In this document: piece by piece, positions 33,314 through 41,359 of the stretch
Position numbering within the stretch: the first letter of the stretch is position 1
Layout: the number at the start of each line of letters is the position of its first letter
Assembly (NCBI GenBank): GCA_002841945.1
Contig: PHBI01000007.1
Span: 1 to 64,000 of the forward strand
From: Deltaproteobacteria bacterium HGW-Deltaproteobacteria-14
GTDB lineage: Bacteria > Myxococcota_A > UBA9042 > PHBI01
DNA: 64,000 nt
Direction of reading: 5' to 3'
Position numbers and translations under genes: made by a program
Notes under the pieces: generated by a model
The model's input: only the letters and a program-made list of their open reading frames with translations
What the model was told of the DNA's origin: nothing
The model's database searches: none

Positions 33314-34645
33314 GTGGAAATGTCCCCGCCCCGCCTGTGGACCGGCCCCTTCACCCGTGCGCTGATCCTCGAGGACCCGAGCACCGTCCTCGACGACAAC
33401 CTGCGCAAGATGGGGATCGAACCCCATCGCATCGACCACGCGCCCGACGAGGACGAGCTCGTCGCGCTGCTGGCGGCCGGGCGACACCAGATGATCTTCA
33501 AGCGCAGCCGCGTCCTCATCACCGAGCGCGTGCTGGCGGCGTCGCCCGACCTCGCTGCGGTGATGCTGTGCTGCATCGGCGACGACTCGGTCGACAAGGA
33601 GGCGTGCGCGCGCCACGGGGTCATCGTCACGAACGACCCCGTGTCGAACGGCCGCTCGGTCGCGGAGATGGTGATCGGCGAGCTGATCTCGCTGTCGCGC
33701 CGCATCTTCGACTCGGTCATCGAGATGGAGCACTCGGTGTGGCGCAAGGACAACAGGGCGCGCTTCGAGGTGCTCGGCAAGCGCCTCGGCATCGTCGGGC
33801 TCGGCAACATCGGGCGCCAGGTGGCGCAGCTCGCGGTGGCCCTCGGCCTCGATGTCTTCTTCTACGACAACGCCGAGATCCCGCGCGAGGTCGGCCTCGC
33901 GATGGGATACAAGGTGTGCGACTCGCTCGAGCAGCTCATCGAGACCTGTGACTTCGTGTCCGTCCACGTCTCCGCCGAGGACATCCACGGGCGCTCGAAC
34001 GAGAACCTGTTCACCTACGACGTGTTGAAGTCGTTCGAGAAGCGCCCCAAGGCGAACCCGCGCATCTTCATCAACCTGTCGCGCGGCTTCCTGGTGCCGC
34101 CGGAGGACCTCCGACGCGCGGTCGCGGAGGAGCTCATCTCCTACGCTATCACCGACGTCTTCCCCGAGGAGCCGCGGAGCTCCGTCGACAAGAGCTGGGC
34201 CAACCCCTACGCGGGCGAGCCGCGGATCTTCGCGACCCCGCACATCGGCGCCGCTACGATGGAGGCGCAGCCCCGCATCGGCCGCTACGTCTCGCGCACC
34301 GCCGAGCTGTTCCAGCGCTACGGGATGCTGCGCAACTGCGTGTTCGCCCCGCGGGCGACGGTGGCCTTCGAGGTGCCGCCCGGCGCGCGCCACATGCTGG
34401 CCGTCGTGCACATCGACAAGCGCGGCACGAAGAAGGCCGTCGACGACGCCATCTTCAACTCGGGCGCGAGCAACCTCCGCTCGGCCCACGTCGACTTCCC
34501 GAAGTTCGGCATCGCCTATGATCTCTCGGCCCTAGACACCCCGATGAGCGCGGCCGACACCGCCGCTCTGGTCGCCGAGGCCTCGCAGCTGACCGGCGAT
34601 TCGAACGCCATCCGCTTCGTCCGCAGCGTCCCGGTGCGCGAGTAG
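33314..34645 (+). CDS. D-3-phosphoglycerate dehydrogenase-like 2-hydroxyacid dehydrogenase
   Basis: The product is 443 residues. The start is GTG 33314, 6 bases after GGAGG; an ATG two codons later is also possible. NAD-binding: RLGIVGLGNIGRQVAQLAVALGLDVFFYD. Catalytic residues lie in INLSRGFLVPP (Arg), ITDVFPEEP (Glu) and ATPHIGAATMEAQ (His). The C-terminal about 90 residues (LAVVHIDKRGTKKAVDDAIFN) look like an ACT-type domain, as in SerA. First-step serine synthesis is likely, though the substrate is not proven; in-window genes for the next steps are absent. Confidence 0.85.
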   Translation: MEMSPPRLWTGPFTRALILEDPSTVLDDNLRKMGIEPHRIDHAPDEDELVALLAAGRHQMIFKRSRVLITERVLAASPDLAAVMLCCIGDDSVDKEACARHGVIVTNDPVSNGRSVAEMVIGELISLSRRIFDSVIEMEHSVWRKDNRARFEVLGKRLGIVGLGNIGRQVAQLAVALGLDVFFYDNAEIPREVGLAMGYKVCDSLEQLIETCDFVSVHVSAEDIHGRSNENLFTYDVLKSFEKRPKANPRIFINLSRGFLVPPEDLRRAVAEELISYAITDVFPEEPRSSVDKSWANPYAGEPRIFATPHIGAATMEAQPRIGRYVSRTAELFQRYGMLRNCVFAPRATVAFEVPPGARHMLAVVHIDKRGTKKAVDDAIFNSGASNLRSAHVDFPKFGIAYDLSALDTPMSAADTAALVAEASQLTGDSNAIRFVRSVPVRE

Positions 34646-34659
34646 CCGTCGCGCGGATG

Positions 34660-34706
34660 CGTCAACCCGGTTGACGATTACCCCTCGCCCCCCCGCTGGG
34701 GAGGGG
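34660..34706. terminator. Convergent terminator region between the dehydrogenase and PhnD-like genes
   Basis: CGTCAAC-CCG-GTTGACG (34660-34676) is a perfect 7-bp stem with a 3-base loop 15 bases after the dehydrogenase stop. It is followed by CCCCTC...GAGGGG (34681-34706). Both genes end here, so either or both hairpins could serve the two directions. Confidence 0.5.
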
Positions 34707-34737
34707 CCGGCCCATCCGCGGAGCGCAAGCGCGCCGC

Positions 34738-35652
34738 TCAATAAGGGCCGAGGTCCCCTGGGTGCACCGCGTTCTGGTGGTGGACCCACCAGCCGCCCGG
34801 GACGAGATCGGCCACCCGCTTTCCGGTCTGCTCGACCGCGTCGTGGACGGCCGAGAACACCTCGGGTTCGACGGGGACGAAGCTCACGATGTCGGCGACG
34901 CCGGCCAGCGCGGCGCGCCCCTGCGGCGTCGTCGACAGCGCCTCGAACGCCCTCACCAGCCGATCCCGGGCGTCGGGCGCGAGGTCCGCTCGGATCCACA
35001 CGGGCTCGTTCGGGATGGGATCGGTGGTGGCCAGCACCACCAGGTCTGGGGCGTCCGCCACGAGGTTGGCGCGGACCGCGGCCGCGTCCACGCGCCCGGC
35101 GCGCAGCTCGGCCACGGCGGCCGCGGGGGTGCCGGCGAAGACCGGCTCTACCTCGGTGCCCGCCAGGGTGAGGGTGCGCACCGGCAAGATGAAGCCGGAG
35201 GTCGAGTAGCGGTCGACGAAGGCCACCCGCTTGCCCGCCAGGGCGGCGAGGTCGCGGATCGGGCTGTCCTTGCGGACCGTGATGGCGCCCGCGTAGCCCC
35301 GCGAGCCCCCGGCCCGGACGGCCTGGAGCACCGCGTGCCCGCCGTACTCGTGGGCGCCGAAGAGGTAGTCGAATAGCGGCGTCAGATACGCGTCCGCCTG
35401 CTTCGTCCCGGCCAGCGCGATCAGCGCCTCCTGGCTCGGCAGCACGCGGATCGTCACCGGTCCGCCGGCGGTCTCCGAGAGCGCGCGCTCCAGCGCCGCG
35501 CGGTCCGCGGGGGCGTGGGTGGGTGGGACCGCGACGATCAGCGGCGACGCCCCGTTCGGCTCGCCGCGGTGGCACCCCGTTAGGGCGGCCACCACGGCGA
35601 TGAGGGAGACGAGGCTCATCGACACTGGCGCGCGCAAGCGAATCGGGTTCAT
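34738..35652 (-). CDS. Phosphate/phosphonate-binding (PhnD-like) lipoprotein
   Basis: The product is 304 residues from the ATG at 35652, preceded by GGGAGAAG about 7 bases upstream; a longer start at MGEETP is possible but less well placed. The signal peptide ends in a lipobox (VVAALTGC). The mature part matches the PhnD/PtxB type: LIVAVPPTHAP, a KQADAYLTPLFDYLFGAHEYGG strand, GSRGYAGAITVRKDSPIRDLAALAGKRVAFVD, YSTSGFILPVRTL, and LATTDPIPNEPVWIRADL. No permease or ATPase gene is adjacent, so it is an orphan binding protein here. Confidence 0.82.
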   Translation of the reverse strand: MNPIRLRAPVSMSLVSLIAVVAALTGCHRGEPNGASPLIVAVPPTHAPADRAALERALSETAGGPVTIRVLPSQEALIALAGTKQADAYLTPLFDYLFGAHEYGGHAVLQAVRAGGSRGYAGAITVRKDSPIRDLAALAGKRVAFVDRYSTSGFILPVRTLTLAGTEVEPVFAGTPAAAVAELRAGRVDAAAVRANLVADAPDLVVLATTDPIPNEPVWIRADLAPDARDRLVRAFEALSTTPQGRAALAGVADIVSFVPVEPEVFSAVHDAVEQTGKRVADLVPGGWWVHHQNAVHPGDLGPY

Positions 35653-35888
35653 GGGCGTTTCTTCTCCCATCCCGGTGACCCGGGTCAAGGTTCGCGGCGG
35701 TTGGGCCGCGCGCATCGGGGGACGCTGGGCGCGCTGGCCCGCACCCCGTCTCGATCCGAGCGCCCTCGGGCCGTGTCGGCGCCGCTCGCCTGGGCCGCCG
35801 CTGCGCTCCCCGCTCTCGCGCGGCCCCACCCGGCCGATTGGGCGCAGGGGCTGGCGCTAGCGGCCTCCACCGGCCGCTCGCGCGGCCC

Positions 35889-35936
35889 GGGACATGGGGC
35901 CAGGGCCGAGCAAGCGCGGCCCTGGCCCCATGTCCT
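35889..35936. repeat. 18-bp perfect inverted repeat (hairpin) upstream of the atp genes
   Basis: GGACATGGGGCCAGGGCC (35890-35907) is exactly repeated in reverse complement at 35918-35935, with a 10-base spacer whose outer G-C can also pair. It is too long and perfect to be chance. It could be a regulatory cruciform, an RNA terminator for a leftward transcript, or a relic of a small element. Confidence 0.8.
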
Positions 35937-35948
35937 AACGCATTGACG

Positions 35949-35962
35949 CAGGGGTACCCCTG
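35949..35962. promoter_or_regulatory. 14-base palindrome CAGGGGTACCCCTG
   Basis: It is a perfect palindrome 13 bases after the long inverted repeat and about 80 bases before atpZ. It is a possible operator, but nothing identifies a regulator. Confidence 0.35.
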
Positions 35963-36043
35963 TGCTAGTCAGCCGCCCGCAATCCAAGCCGTTCGCGGCT
36001 GGCCCCGCAGGTCCACGGCCAGGCCGGTGGGGGAATCACGCAG

Positions 36044-36313
36044 GTGCTCGCAACCGTGAAACCACACGGGAAGAAATTCCGCGACGGGCTCGACTTCGGG
36101 TCGCTCGGCATCGAGATGGCGCTCGCCATCCTCGCCGGCTATCTGATCGGCGGTTGGTTCGATCGCGAGCTCGACATGGCTCCGTGGGGCACCGTCCTGT
36201 GGCTCCTCGCCGGGTTCGGCGCCGCCGCCAAGGCGCTCTGGCGCGTGGCGCAGCAGGCTCGCCGCGCGATGGCCTCCGCCGACGATCGCGAGGCCCGGGA
36301 GCTACTCCCGTGA
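36044..36313 (+). CDS. atpZ: AtpZ/AtpI-like small membrane protein of the ATP synthase operon
   Basis: The product is 89 residues from GTG 36044 (or GTG 36056). Two membrane helices are visible: GSLGIEMALAILAGYLIGGWFD and APWGTVLWLLAGFGAAAKALWR. The GxxxGxWxD pattern with the second helix is that of the AtpZ/AtpQ family, which sits at the start of many atp operons and aids assembly or metal supply of the rotor. The stop overlaps the next start (GTGA). Confidence 0.7.
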   Translation: MLATVKPHGKKFRDGLDFGSLGIEMALAILAGYLIGGWFDRELDMAPWGTVLWLLAGFGAAAKALWRVAQQARRAMASADDREARELLP

Positions 36314-36756
36314 GCGCACAGACCCTCTCCATGGCCGACCCCCGCCCCAAGAAGAGCGAGGCGGCGCGCTTCATCCGCGGCCTCGAGATCACCAACCTGA
36401 TGGTCGGGGTCATCGCGGTCACGGTCGCCTACCTCGTGGCCGGCCCCGGCCCGCTGCACCTCGGCGTCGTGGTCGGCGCCGCCATCTCCGCGCTGAACCT
36501 CCGAGCCATGGTGTGGCTCGGTGGCAAGGTCATCTCCGCCGGGACCCACTCGCGCACCCGGTATGCGGTCATCTTCGGCCTCAAGCTCGCCGTGCTGGTC
36601 GCGGTGGTCTGGGGGGCGATGAGCGCGCTGCCGGTCGAGCCCCTCGGGCTCATGCTCGGCTTCTCCACGATCCTGCCCGCCATCCTGCTGATGACGGTCA
36701 AGAAGAGCCTCGAGCCGGTCGAGGCCAACCGCACCAACTCCAAGGGGGAGCTGTGA
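36310..36756 (+). CDS. atpI: ATP synthase subunit I
   Basis: The product is 148 residues from GTG 36310, overlapping atpZ. Four hydrophobic helices are present (ITNLMVGVIAVTVAYLVAG, LHLGVVVGAAISALNLRAMV, YAVIFGLKLAVLVAVVWGAM, LGLMLGFSTILPAILLMTV) with the VGAAISALNLR signature of the atpI family. It is a probable assembly factor for the c-ring. The stop overlaps atpB (GTGA). Confidence 0.78.
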   Translation: MSAQTLSMADPRPKKSEAARFIRGLEITNLMVGVIAVTVAYLVAGPGPLHLGVVVGAAISALNLRAMVWLGGKVISAGTHSRTRYAVIFGLKLAVLVAVVWGAMSALPVEPLGLMLGFSTILPAILLMTVKKSLEPVEANRTNSKGEL

Positions 36757-37769
36757 AGCAGTCGCTTCGCCGCCTGCTCGCGGCGCTTCTCGTCACCGTC
36801 TTCGTCACCGCCCCGGTCGCCGGTGTCCTCGCCGCCGCGCCCGCGCCTCACGCCACGATGCACGCCGAGGCCGAGGGCACGCCACACGCCGAGGGCGTCG
36901 CGCCTGCCGCGCACCACTCGGACTACTCGCGGGCGGCCGCCGAGGACCACCACTGGTGGATCGGCAAGGACCTCATCCCGGCCTCGGCCCGCCAGCAGGT
37001 CGCCGAGCTCCTCGTCGCCGGCAAGGGCAGCCAGTTCCTCTTCGGGGACCCCGCCGAGAGCGTCGACGTCGGCCACGTCTTCATGGCCATCCTGGTCTTC
37101 CTCATCGGTCTCGGCCTCGCCCTGGCCGCGCGCCGCAAGGTGATCGGCCAGGTGCTGCCGCCGCGCACCCTGGGCGCAGCCGCCCTCTTCGACATCGTGA
37201 TGGACGCCCTGATGGGCATCATGGAGTCGATGATGCCGCGCGAGCGCGCGCTCAAGTACCTGCCGCTGATGACGGCGGTGGCGATCTTCATCCTGCTGTC
37301 GAACCTCCTGGGGCTCGTCCCGGGGTTCCTCCCGCCGACCTCGAACCTCAACACGACGCTGGCCCTCGGCGCGATGGCGTTCGTCGTGTACAACGTCGCC
37401 GGCATTCGCGCGCAGGGTTTCGTCAAGTACTTCAAGCACTTCATGGGGCCCATCCCGGCGCTGGCGCCCCTGATGTTCCCCATCGAGCTCGTCAGCCACC
37501 TGGTGCGGCCGGTGAGCCTCGCCATCCGGCTCGCCGGCAACATGTTCGGCGACCACCAGGTCGTCTTCGTCTTCGTCGCCTTCACCATCCCGCTGCTCCC
37601 GCTGCCGATCATGGCGCTGGGGCTCCTGGTGTGCCTCATCCAGACCGTGGTGTTCACGATGCTCTTCATCGTCTACATCGCGCTCGCGACGGAGACCCAC
37701 GACGAGCACGACGCTCACGACCACGGCCACGCGGCCGAACACGGGGCCGAGCCGGCCCCCGCCCACTGA
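36753..37769 (+). CDS. atpB: ATP synthase F0 subunit a
   Basis: The product is 338 residues from GTG 36753. A signal-like N-terminal helix and a His-rich stretch (about 28-65) precede the canonical core: LIPLTAVAIFILLSNLLGLVPG-like helices, then FPIELVSHLVRPVSLAIRLAGNMFGDH. In the last segment the conserved rotor-facing Arg (SLAIRLAGN) is present. It ends in a His/Asp-rich tail (HDEHDAHDHGHAAEHG). The usual length is about 230-290, so the extra N- and C-terminal His-rich parts are unusual. It lies 4 bases inside the atpI stop and 116 bp before atpE. Confidence 0.93.
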   Translation: MKQSLRRLLAALLVTVFVTAPVAGVLAAAPAPHATMHAEAEGTPHAEGVAPAAHHSDYSRAAAEDHHWWIGKDLIPASARQQVAELLVAGKGSQFLFGDPAESVDVGHVFMAILVFLIGLGLALAARRKVIGQVLPPRTLGAAALFDIVMDALMGIMESMMPRERALKYLPLMTAVAIFILLSNLLGLVPGFLPPTSNLNTTLALGAMAFVVYNVAGIRAQGFVKYFKHFMGPIPALAPLMFPIELVSHLVRPVSLAIRLAGNMFGDHQVVFVFVAFTIPLLPLPIMALGLLVCLIQTVVFTMLFIVYIALATETHDEHDAHDHGHAAEHGAEPAPAH

Positions 37770-37885
37770 GGCCCCGCGGCCTCGCCACCCGCCACTCACT
37801 GGTTGGTGATTGAGTTCCCTTTGACGCGGCATGGCGCCGCCTTTGACCCGGGCCCCGCGCCCGTCTTTTTGAGGAGGTTTCGGAT

Positions 37886-38200
37886 ATGAGGAAGGCGCTG
37901 ACTACTGCGTTCCTGACCGCTATCGCGCTGTGTCTCTTTGCCCCGGCGGCGTTCGCCGCGGAGGGCGCGACCGAGGGCGCGTCGTCGCTCATCGGCTTCG
38001 GGGCCGCCATCGGCCTCGGCATCGCCGCCGCCGGCGGCGCGCTCGGCCAGGGCCGCACCGCGGCGGCCGCGCTCGAGGGCATCGCCCGCAACCCGGGCGC
38101 GTCGGACAAGATCTTCACCCCGATGATCCTGGGCCTCGCGCTCATCGAGTCCCTCGTCATCTACGCCCTGCTGATCGCGTTCATCTACAAGCCCGGCTGA
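37886..38200 (+). CDS. atpE: ATP synthase F0 subunit c
   Basis: The product is 104 residues behind a strong GAGGAGG site. An N-terminal signal-like segment (RKALTTAFLTAIALCLFAPAAFA) precedes the two-helix hairpin: GFGAAIGLGIAAAGGALGQGRTAAAALEGIARNPGA, and MILGLALIESLVIYALLIAFI with the ion-carrying Glu. Gln (GQG), Glu-Ser (ES) and Tyr are all present, as in sodium-type c subunits, but the Thr after Ser is Leu. atpFHAGDC are not in the window, so the atp genes are split. Confidence 0.93.
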   Translation: MRKALTTAFLTAIALCLFAPAAFAAEGATEGASSLIGFGAAIGLGIAAAGGALGQGRTAAAALEGIARNPGASDKIFTPMILGLALIESLVIYALLIAFIYKPG

Positions 38201-38503
38201 GCTGACGCGGCGGGGACCTCCCCGCACACGACGAGTGAAACGGGCGACGCCGCGAGGCGCCGCCCGTTTCCTTATGAGCGCTCCCGCCGTCCTGCTGGTC
38301 GGCGTCGAACGGGAACGCGAGCGCGCTGCGCGACGAGCGTGGCGTGGGCCCACCTCGGCTGGAGGGCGCGCCGAGCGCATCGCATCGCGCCGCTGCCGCC
38401 GGCGGCGACGCAGCAGCGGCCGATACACAATCCCCACAGTCCCGGCTGAGCATCCGGCGGGGCGGGGCGTCGTAGACGTCACCACCCCAGCCCGGAGAGC
38501 CCC
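38201..38503. other. 303-bp gap after atpE
   Basis: Apart from the terminator-like hairpin (next entry) I see no gene; the remaining sequence must hold the promoter of the lectin-like gene. Confidence 0.6.
38237..38270 (+). terminator. Terminator hairpin after atpE
   Basis: GAAACGGGCG (38237-38246) pairs with CGCCCGTTTC (38261-38270), a perfect 10-bp stem, and an inner CGCC-GCGA-GGCG adds 4 bp. It starts 37 bases after the atpE stop and is followed by CTTATG. There is no long U-tract. Confidence 0.65.
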
Positions 38504-39133
38504 ATGATCCGCCGCCTGCTGCTCGCCCTCATCGCCGTGACCGCCACCGCGACCGTCGCCAACGCAGGCACGGTCGCCGTCCAGACCGACGGCATCTACG
38601 GCGACGCCCAAGCCGACGCCGTCTGCCTCGACGCGGCCGACGGCGCCCGCTGGAACGGGCAGTGGACCACCACCGCGTGGGGCCGCATGTCGGTCTGCGG
38701 CTGCACCGTCGAGAGCGGGTCGGCCCGCACGACCTTCGACGTCGAGGCCGGCCCCATCTGGGACAACGGCCACGCCCAGCAGGTGTGCCCCCAGGTGTGC
38801 AGCGCCCCGCAGTGGACGGGCGCTTACAGCCCCGCCACCGCCTACGCGGAGAGCAGCTGTGAGCTCAGCTACCCCGGCGCCATCCGCGGCGGTGTCAGCG
38901 TCGAGGCCTACGCCCCCGCGACGCGGATCGTCGTTCGCCCCATCGTGGTCCGCCCGCGCGTCATCCACACCCGGATCTTCCGTCCGCACGTCGCCCGCCC
39001 ACACGTCGCCCGCCCACACGTGGTCGTCAGCAGTCGCCCGTCCCGCCCGAGCGTTCGCTTCGCGTACAACCCCCGCGGACCCCGCCCGCCGAGCGGCAAC
39101 CGCAACGCCCCACCGCGCCACGGTCGTCGCTGA
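38504..39133 (+). CDS. Secreted mannan-binding-lectin-like (MVL) protein
   Basis: The product is 209 residues with a clear signal peptide (RRLLLALIAVTATATVANA). Residues about 45-120 contain the mannan-binding motifs: RWNGQWTTTAWGRMSVCGC, then AGPIWDNGHAQQVCPQVC followed by WTGAY. The cysteine and WNGQW spacing is that of the cyanobacterial MVL lectin repeat, about one and a half repeats here. The C-terminal 70 residues are Arg/Pro/Val-rich with VARPH repeated three times in FRPHVARPHVARPHV and look disordered and basic. Binding of mannose oligosaccharides is a family-based inference. It is monocistronic and ends at a hairpin. Confidence 0.7.
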   Translation: MIRRLLLALIAVTATATVANAGTVAVQTDGIYGDAQADAVCLDAADGARWNGQWTTTAWGRMSVCGCTVESGSARTTFDVEAGPIWDNGHAQQVCPQVCSAPQWTGAYSPATAYAESSCELSYPGAIRGGVSVEAYAPATRIVVRPIVVRPRVIHTRIFRPHVARPHVARPHVVVSSRPSRPSVRFAYNPRGPRPPSGNRNAPPRHGRR

Positions 39134-39161
39134 TCCGCGTCGGCTGAACGACCTCGCAGCC

Positions 39162-39196
39162 CAGAGCGCCCGTCGGAGCAGCCGGCGGGCGCTCTG
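39162..39196. terminator. Terminator-like hairpin between convergent genes
   Basis: CAGAGCGCCCG (39162-39172) pairs with CGGGCGCTCTG (39186-39196), an 11-bp perfect stem 28 bases after the lectin gene's stop. The lectin gene and the DUF6178 gene are convergent across this region. Confidence 0.65.
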
Positions 39197-39271
39197 CCGC
39201 TTCTGTTTGCCGCCGCGGCGTACGGCCCCTCCGCGGTCTGCGCGTGGCCGCCGCGCCATCACCCCGGGCGA

Positions 39272-39284
39272 TGCTGCGCTGCAC
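39272..39284 (-). repeat. Copy of the 13-base motif (GTGCAGCGCAGCA), intergenic
   Basis: It is identical to the copy in rfbB (24839-24851). Here it lies in non-coding DNA, next to an AT-richer stretch (CAGGACTGTCTGGATCACCG, CAACAATTGG). Confidence 0.6.
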
Positions 39285-39493
39285 ACGTCAGGACTGTCTG
39301 GATCACCGGCAACAATTGGAGATCGTGCTGCGACGCGGCAGGGATCGCTGCCCCGAGGACACCTCAGTCGAGCTTCGCTGTGCTGCGCCTTGCTTGGGGT
39401 CCTACCGAGACCGATCCGGCCGCTGCACGCCCTGAAAGGTCCGCGTGGCCGACGCGAGGCGGGCCAGGCGGTGGCAAACGGCTCGGCCCCGGA

Positions 39494-41212
39494 TCAATCT
39501 CCGAGGGTCAGAAACAGCTCGCCGGCGAAGCGCGGGTCGATGTCGTCGGCTTGGACCGCCCCGATGGCGCGCGCGAGATCGTCGACGGCGCGGCGGGCGA
39601 AGGCCGCGACCGGCTCGGGCACGCCCGCCACCAGGCGCTCGAGGATCCCGGACAGCAGCGGGCTGACGGCCCCGTCCTTGGTGAACGCGGCCCGCGCGAA
39701 GGCGGCCAGGTCGTCGCGGGCGAGGGGCTCGAAGCGGAGCTCGTCCACGAGCAAGAGCTGCGCGAGGCCGGTCCGGAAGAGGGTCGCGAGCCGGATCTCG
39801 CGGCGCTCGTCGTCCGACAGCCCGACGAGGGTCGGCGCGTCGAAGACCCGGGCCGGGGTGAAGCCCAGCTCGGTCTCGAAGAAGCTCAGCACGGCGTCGG
39901 CGTCGGCCACGAGGATCTCGGCCCGCGCGAGCTCCGAGAGCCGCGAGAACGGCTCGAAGTCCACCCGCGCCTCGTCCAAGAGCCCGGCGTAGAGGAGGGG
40001 GCGGGGCAGGGCGAGGCCATGCAGCGTCTCGTCGACCGGCGCCCCGAAGAGCGACAGCCCTCGGGCCGCGCCGGCGCGGCGCTGGAGCCGGCGCGCGCGC
40101 AGGCTCAGCTCGTGCACCAGGCTGTGGCCGGCCTGGAACAGCTCCACCGGCCACACGCGCTCGAGGGCCCCAGCCGCCGTCTCGAGGTGCTCGTCGGCGA
40201 CGTACTCGAGGCCGAGGTTGAGGATCGCCGCGGCGTGACGGGCCGCCGCGGGGAGGTCTTCGACCTGGCTCGGATCCCCGGTCAGCGCCATGAAGACACG
40301 GTTGACCAGGAAGGTGAACGCCTCGCCGAAGGCCGCCCGCGCGTCGTCGTCGAGGCGGTCGAGGGCGTCGCCGAGCAGCGGCGGCGCTGTGACCCCGCGC
40401 AGCACGAGGTCCTCGGCGACGTCGCCGATGTCGATGTTGGCGACGCGCGGCCGATCCAGGAGCTTGGTCCGAACGTCGGCGCGCAGCGCCCGCGCGTCCA
40501 CCCGGGCGAACACGGCCGGCGCGTCGCTCGGCGGCTCGAACCCGAGGTCGCGGATGCGTCCGCTGCGGAACTGGAGCATGAACTCCTCGACCGAAGACGG
40601 CAGGTCGAAGCGCGCCTGATCGAAGATGAGCCGCGCCCGGTCCGGGTTGGCAGCCCACATGAGCTTCATGATCTGGGGGATGCGGTCGGCGAGCTCGTGC
40701 TCGTGCTCGAAGGTCACCCAGTACAGGCCGTCCGGCGACGCCACCACCTGCAGCTCGTCCGGCACGTCCGACGGGTCGAGGTCGCGGCCGTGGATCGTCA
40801 CGTCCTTGATGAAGAGCCACTCGAGGGTCTCGTCGTCCTGGGCCTCGACGAAGCGGACGGCGGTGTCCATGTCGACCGCCAGGGCCAGGTCCAGCCACTC
40901 GAGCCAGCGCGCCGGGACGAGGGTGTCCTTCTGCCACGCGTCGAGGTCCACGAGGCCCCGGAGCTGCTCCTGGGTCGCGTGGGCGAGCAGCGCGAACGCG
41001 TCCTCCTTGCCGATGTCGTGTATCAGCAGGAACAGCTCCTCGGTCGCCAGCTCGCCCACGAAGTCCGAGGTCGCCGCCAGCTCGAGCAGGTAGTCGAGCC
41101 GCTTCATCCCGCTGGCGTCTCGGAGCTCGGCCGGAAGCCAGCGACGGCCGGCGAGGGTCGCGAGATCACGGTTGTGGGCGGCGGGGAGGCGGGGCGAGGT
41201 GGGGTCCGACAT
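39494..41212 (-). CDS. DUF6178-like protein
   Basis: The product is 572 residues from the ATG at 41212. I recognise the start MKRLDYLLELAATSDFVGELATEELFLLIHDIGKEDAF, which resembles a conserved helical family of unknown function in deltaproteobacterial lineages (DUF6178). The whole protein is soluble, acidic and helical, without a signal peptide. The later segment VKLLDRPRVANIDIGDVAEDLVL has no known motif. A very long antisense ORF across this and the next three genes is not real. The neighbours do not suggest a function. Confidence 0.6.
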   Translation of the reverse strand: MSDPTSPRLPAAHNRDLATLAGRRWLPAELRDASGMKRLDYLLELAATSDFVGELATEELFLLIHDIGKEDAFALLAHATQEQLRGLVDLDAWQKDTLVPARWLEWLDLALAVDMDTAVRFVEAQDDETLEWLFIKDVTIHGRDLDPSDVPDELQVVASPDGLYWVTFEHEHELADRIPQIMKLMWAANPDRARLIFDQARFDLPSSVEEFMLQFRSGRIRDLGFEPPSDAPAVFARVDARALRADVRTKLLDRPRVANIDIGDVAEDLVLRGVTAPPLLGDALDRLDDDARAAFGEAFTFLVNRVFMALTGDPSQVEDLPAAARHAAAILNLGLEYVADEHLETAAGALERVWPVELFQAGHSLVHELSLRARRLQRRAGAARGLSLFGAPVDETLHGLALPRPLLYAGLLDEARVDFEPFSRLSELARAEILVADADAVLSFFETELGFTPARVFDAPTLVGLSDDERREIRLATLFRTGLAQLLLVDELRFEPLARDDLAAFARAAFTKDGAVSPLLSGILERLVAGVPEPVAAFARRAVDDLARAIGAVQADDIDPRFAGELFLTLGD

Positions 41213-41359
41213 GCGGCGTGTCATACGCACGCGGCCGGCGAGAGACAAGGCGCGTCGGGCCTGCCCGATCACGCTGCACTTGCGGGAACCGGCCTGAGCG
41301 CCTAAAAGACCGGGGTTCCGGGCGTCTCTACAGCGGCGCCATCGCCGAGCAGAGGTGAC

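Larger units (their letters stand above)
35653..36043. other. 391-bp gap between divergent PhnD-like and atp genes
   Basis: No credible gene is seen; the small ORFs are codon shadows. The gap holds a long inverted repeat and a 14-base palindrome (separate entries) and must contain the promoters of both flanking transcripts, none of which I can place with confidence. Confidence 0.6.
39134..39493. other. 360-bp convergent gap after the lectin-like gene
   Basis: It holds the hairpin and one copy of the 13-base motif (separate entries). I see no gene; the small frames have poor codon structure. Confidence 0.6.
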
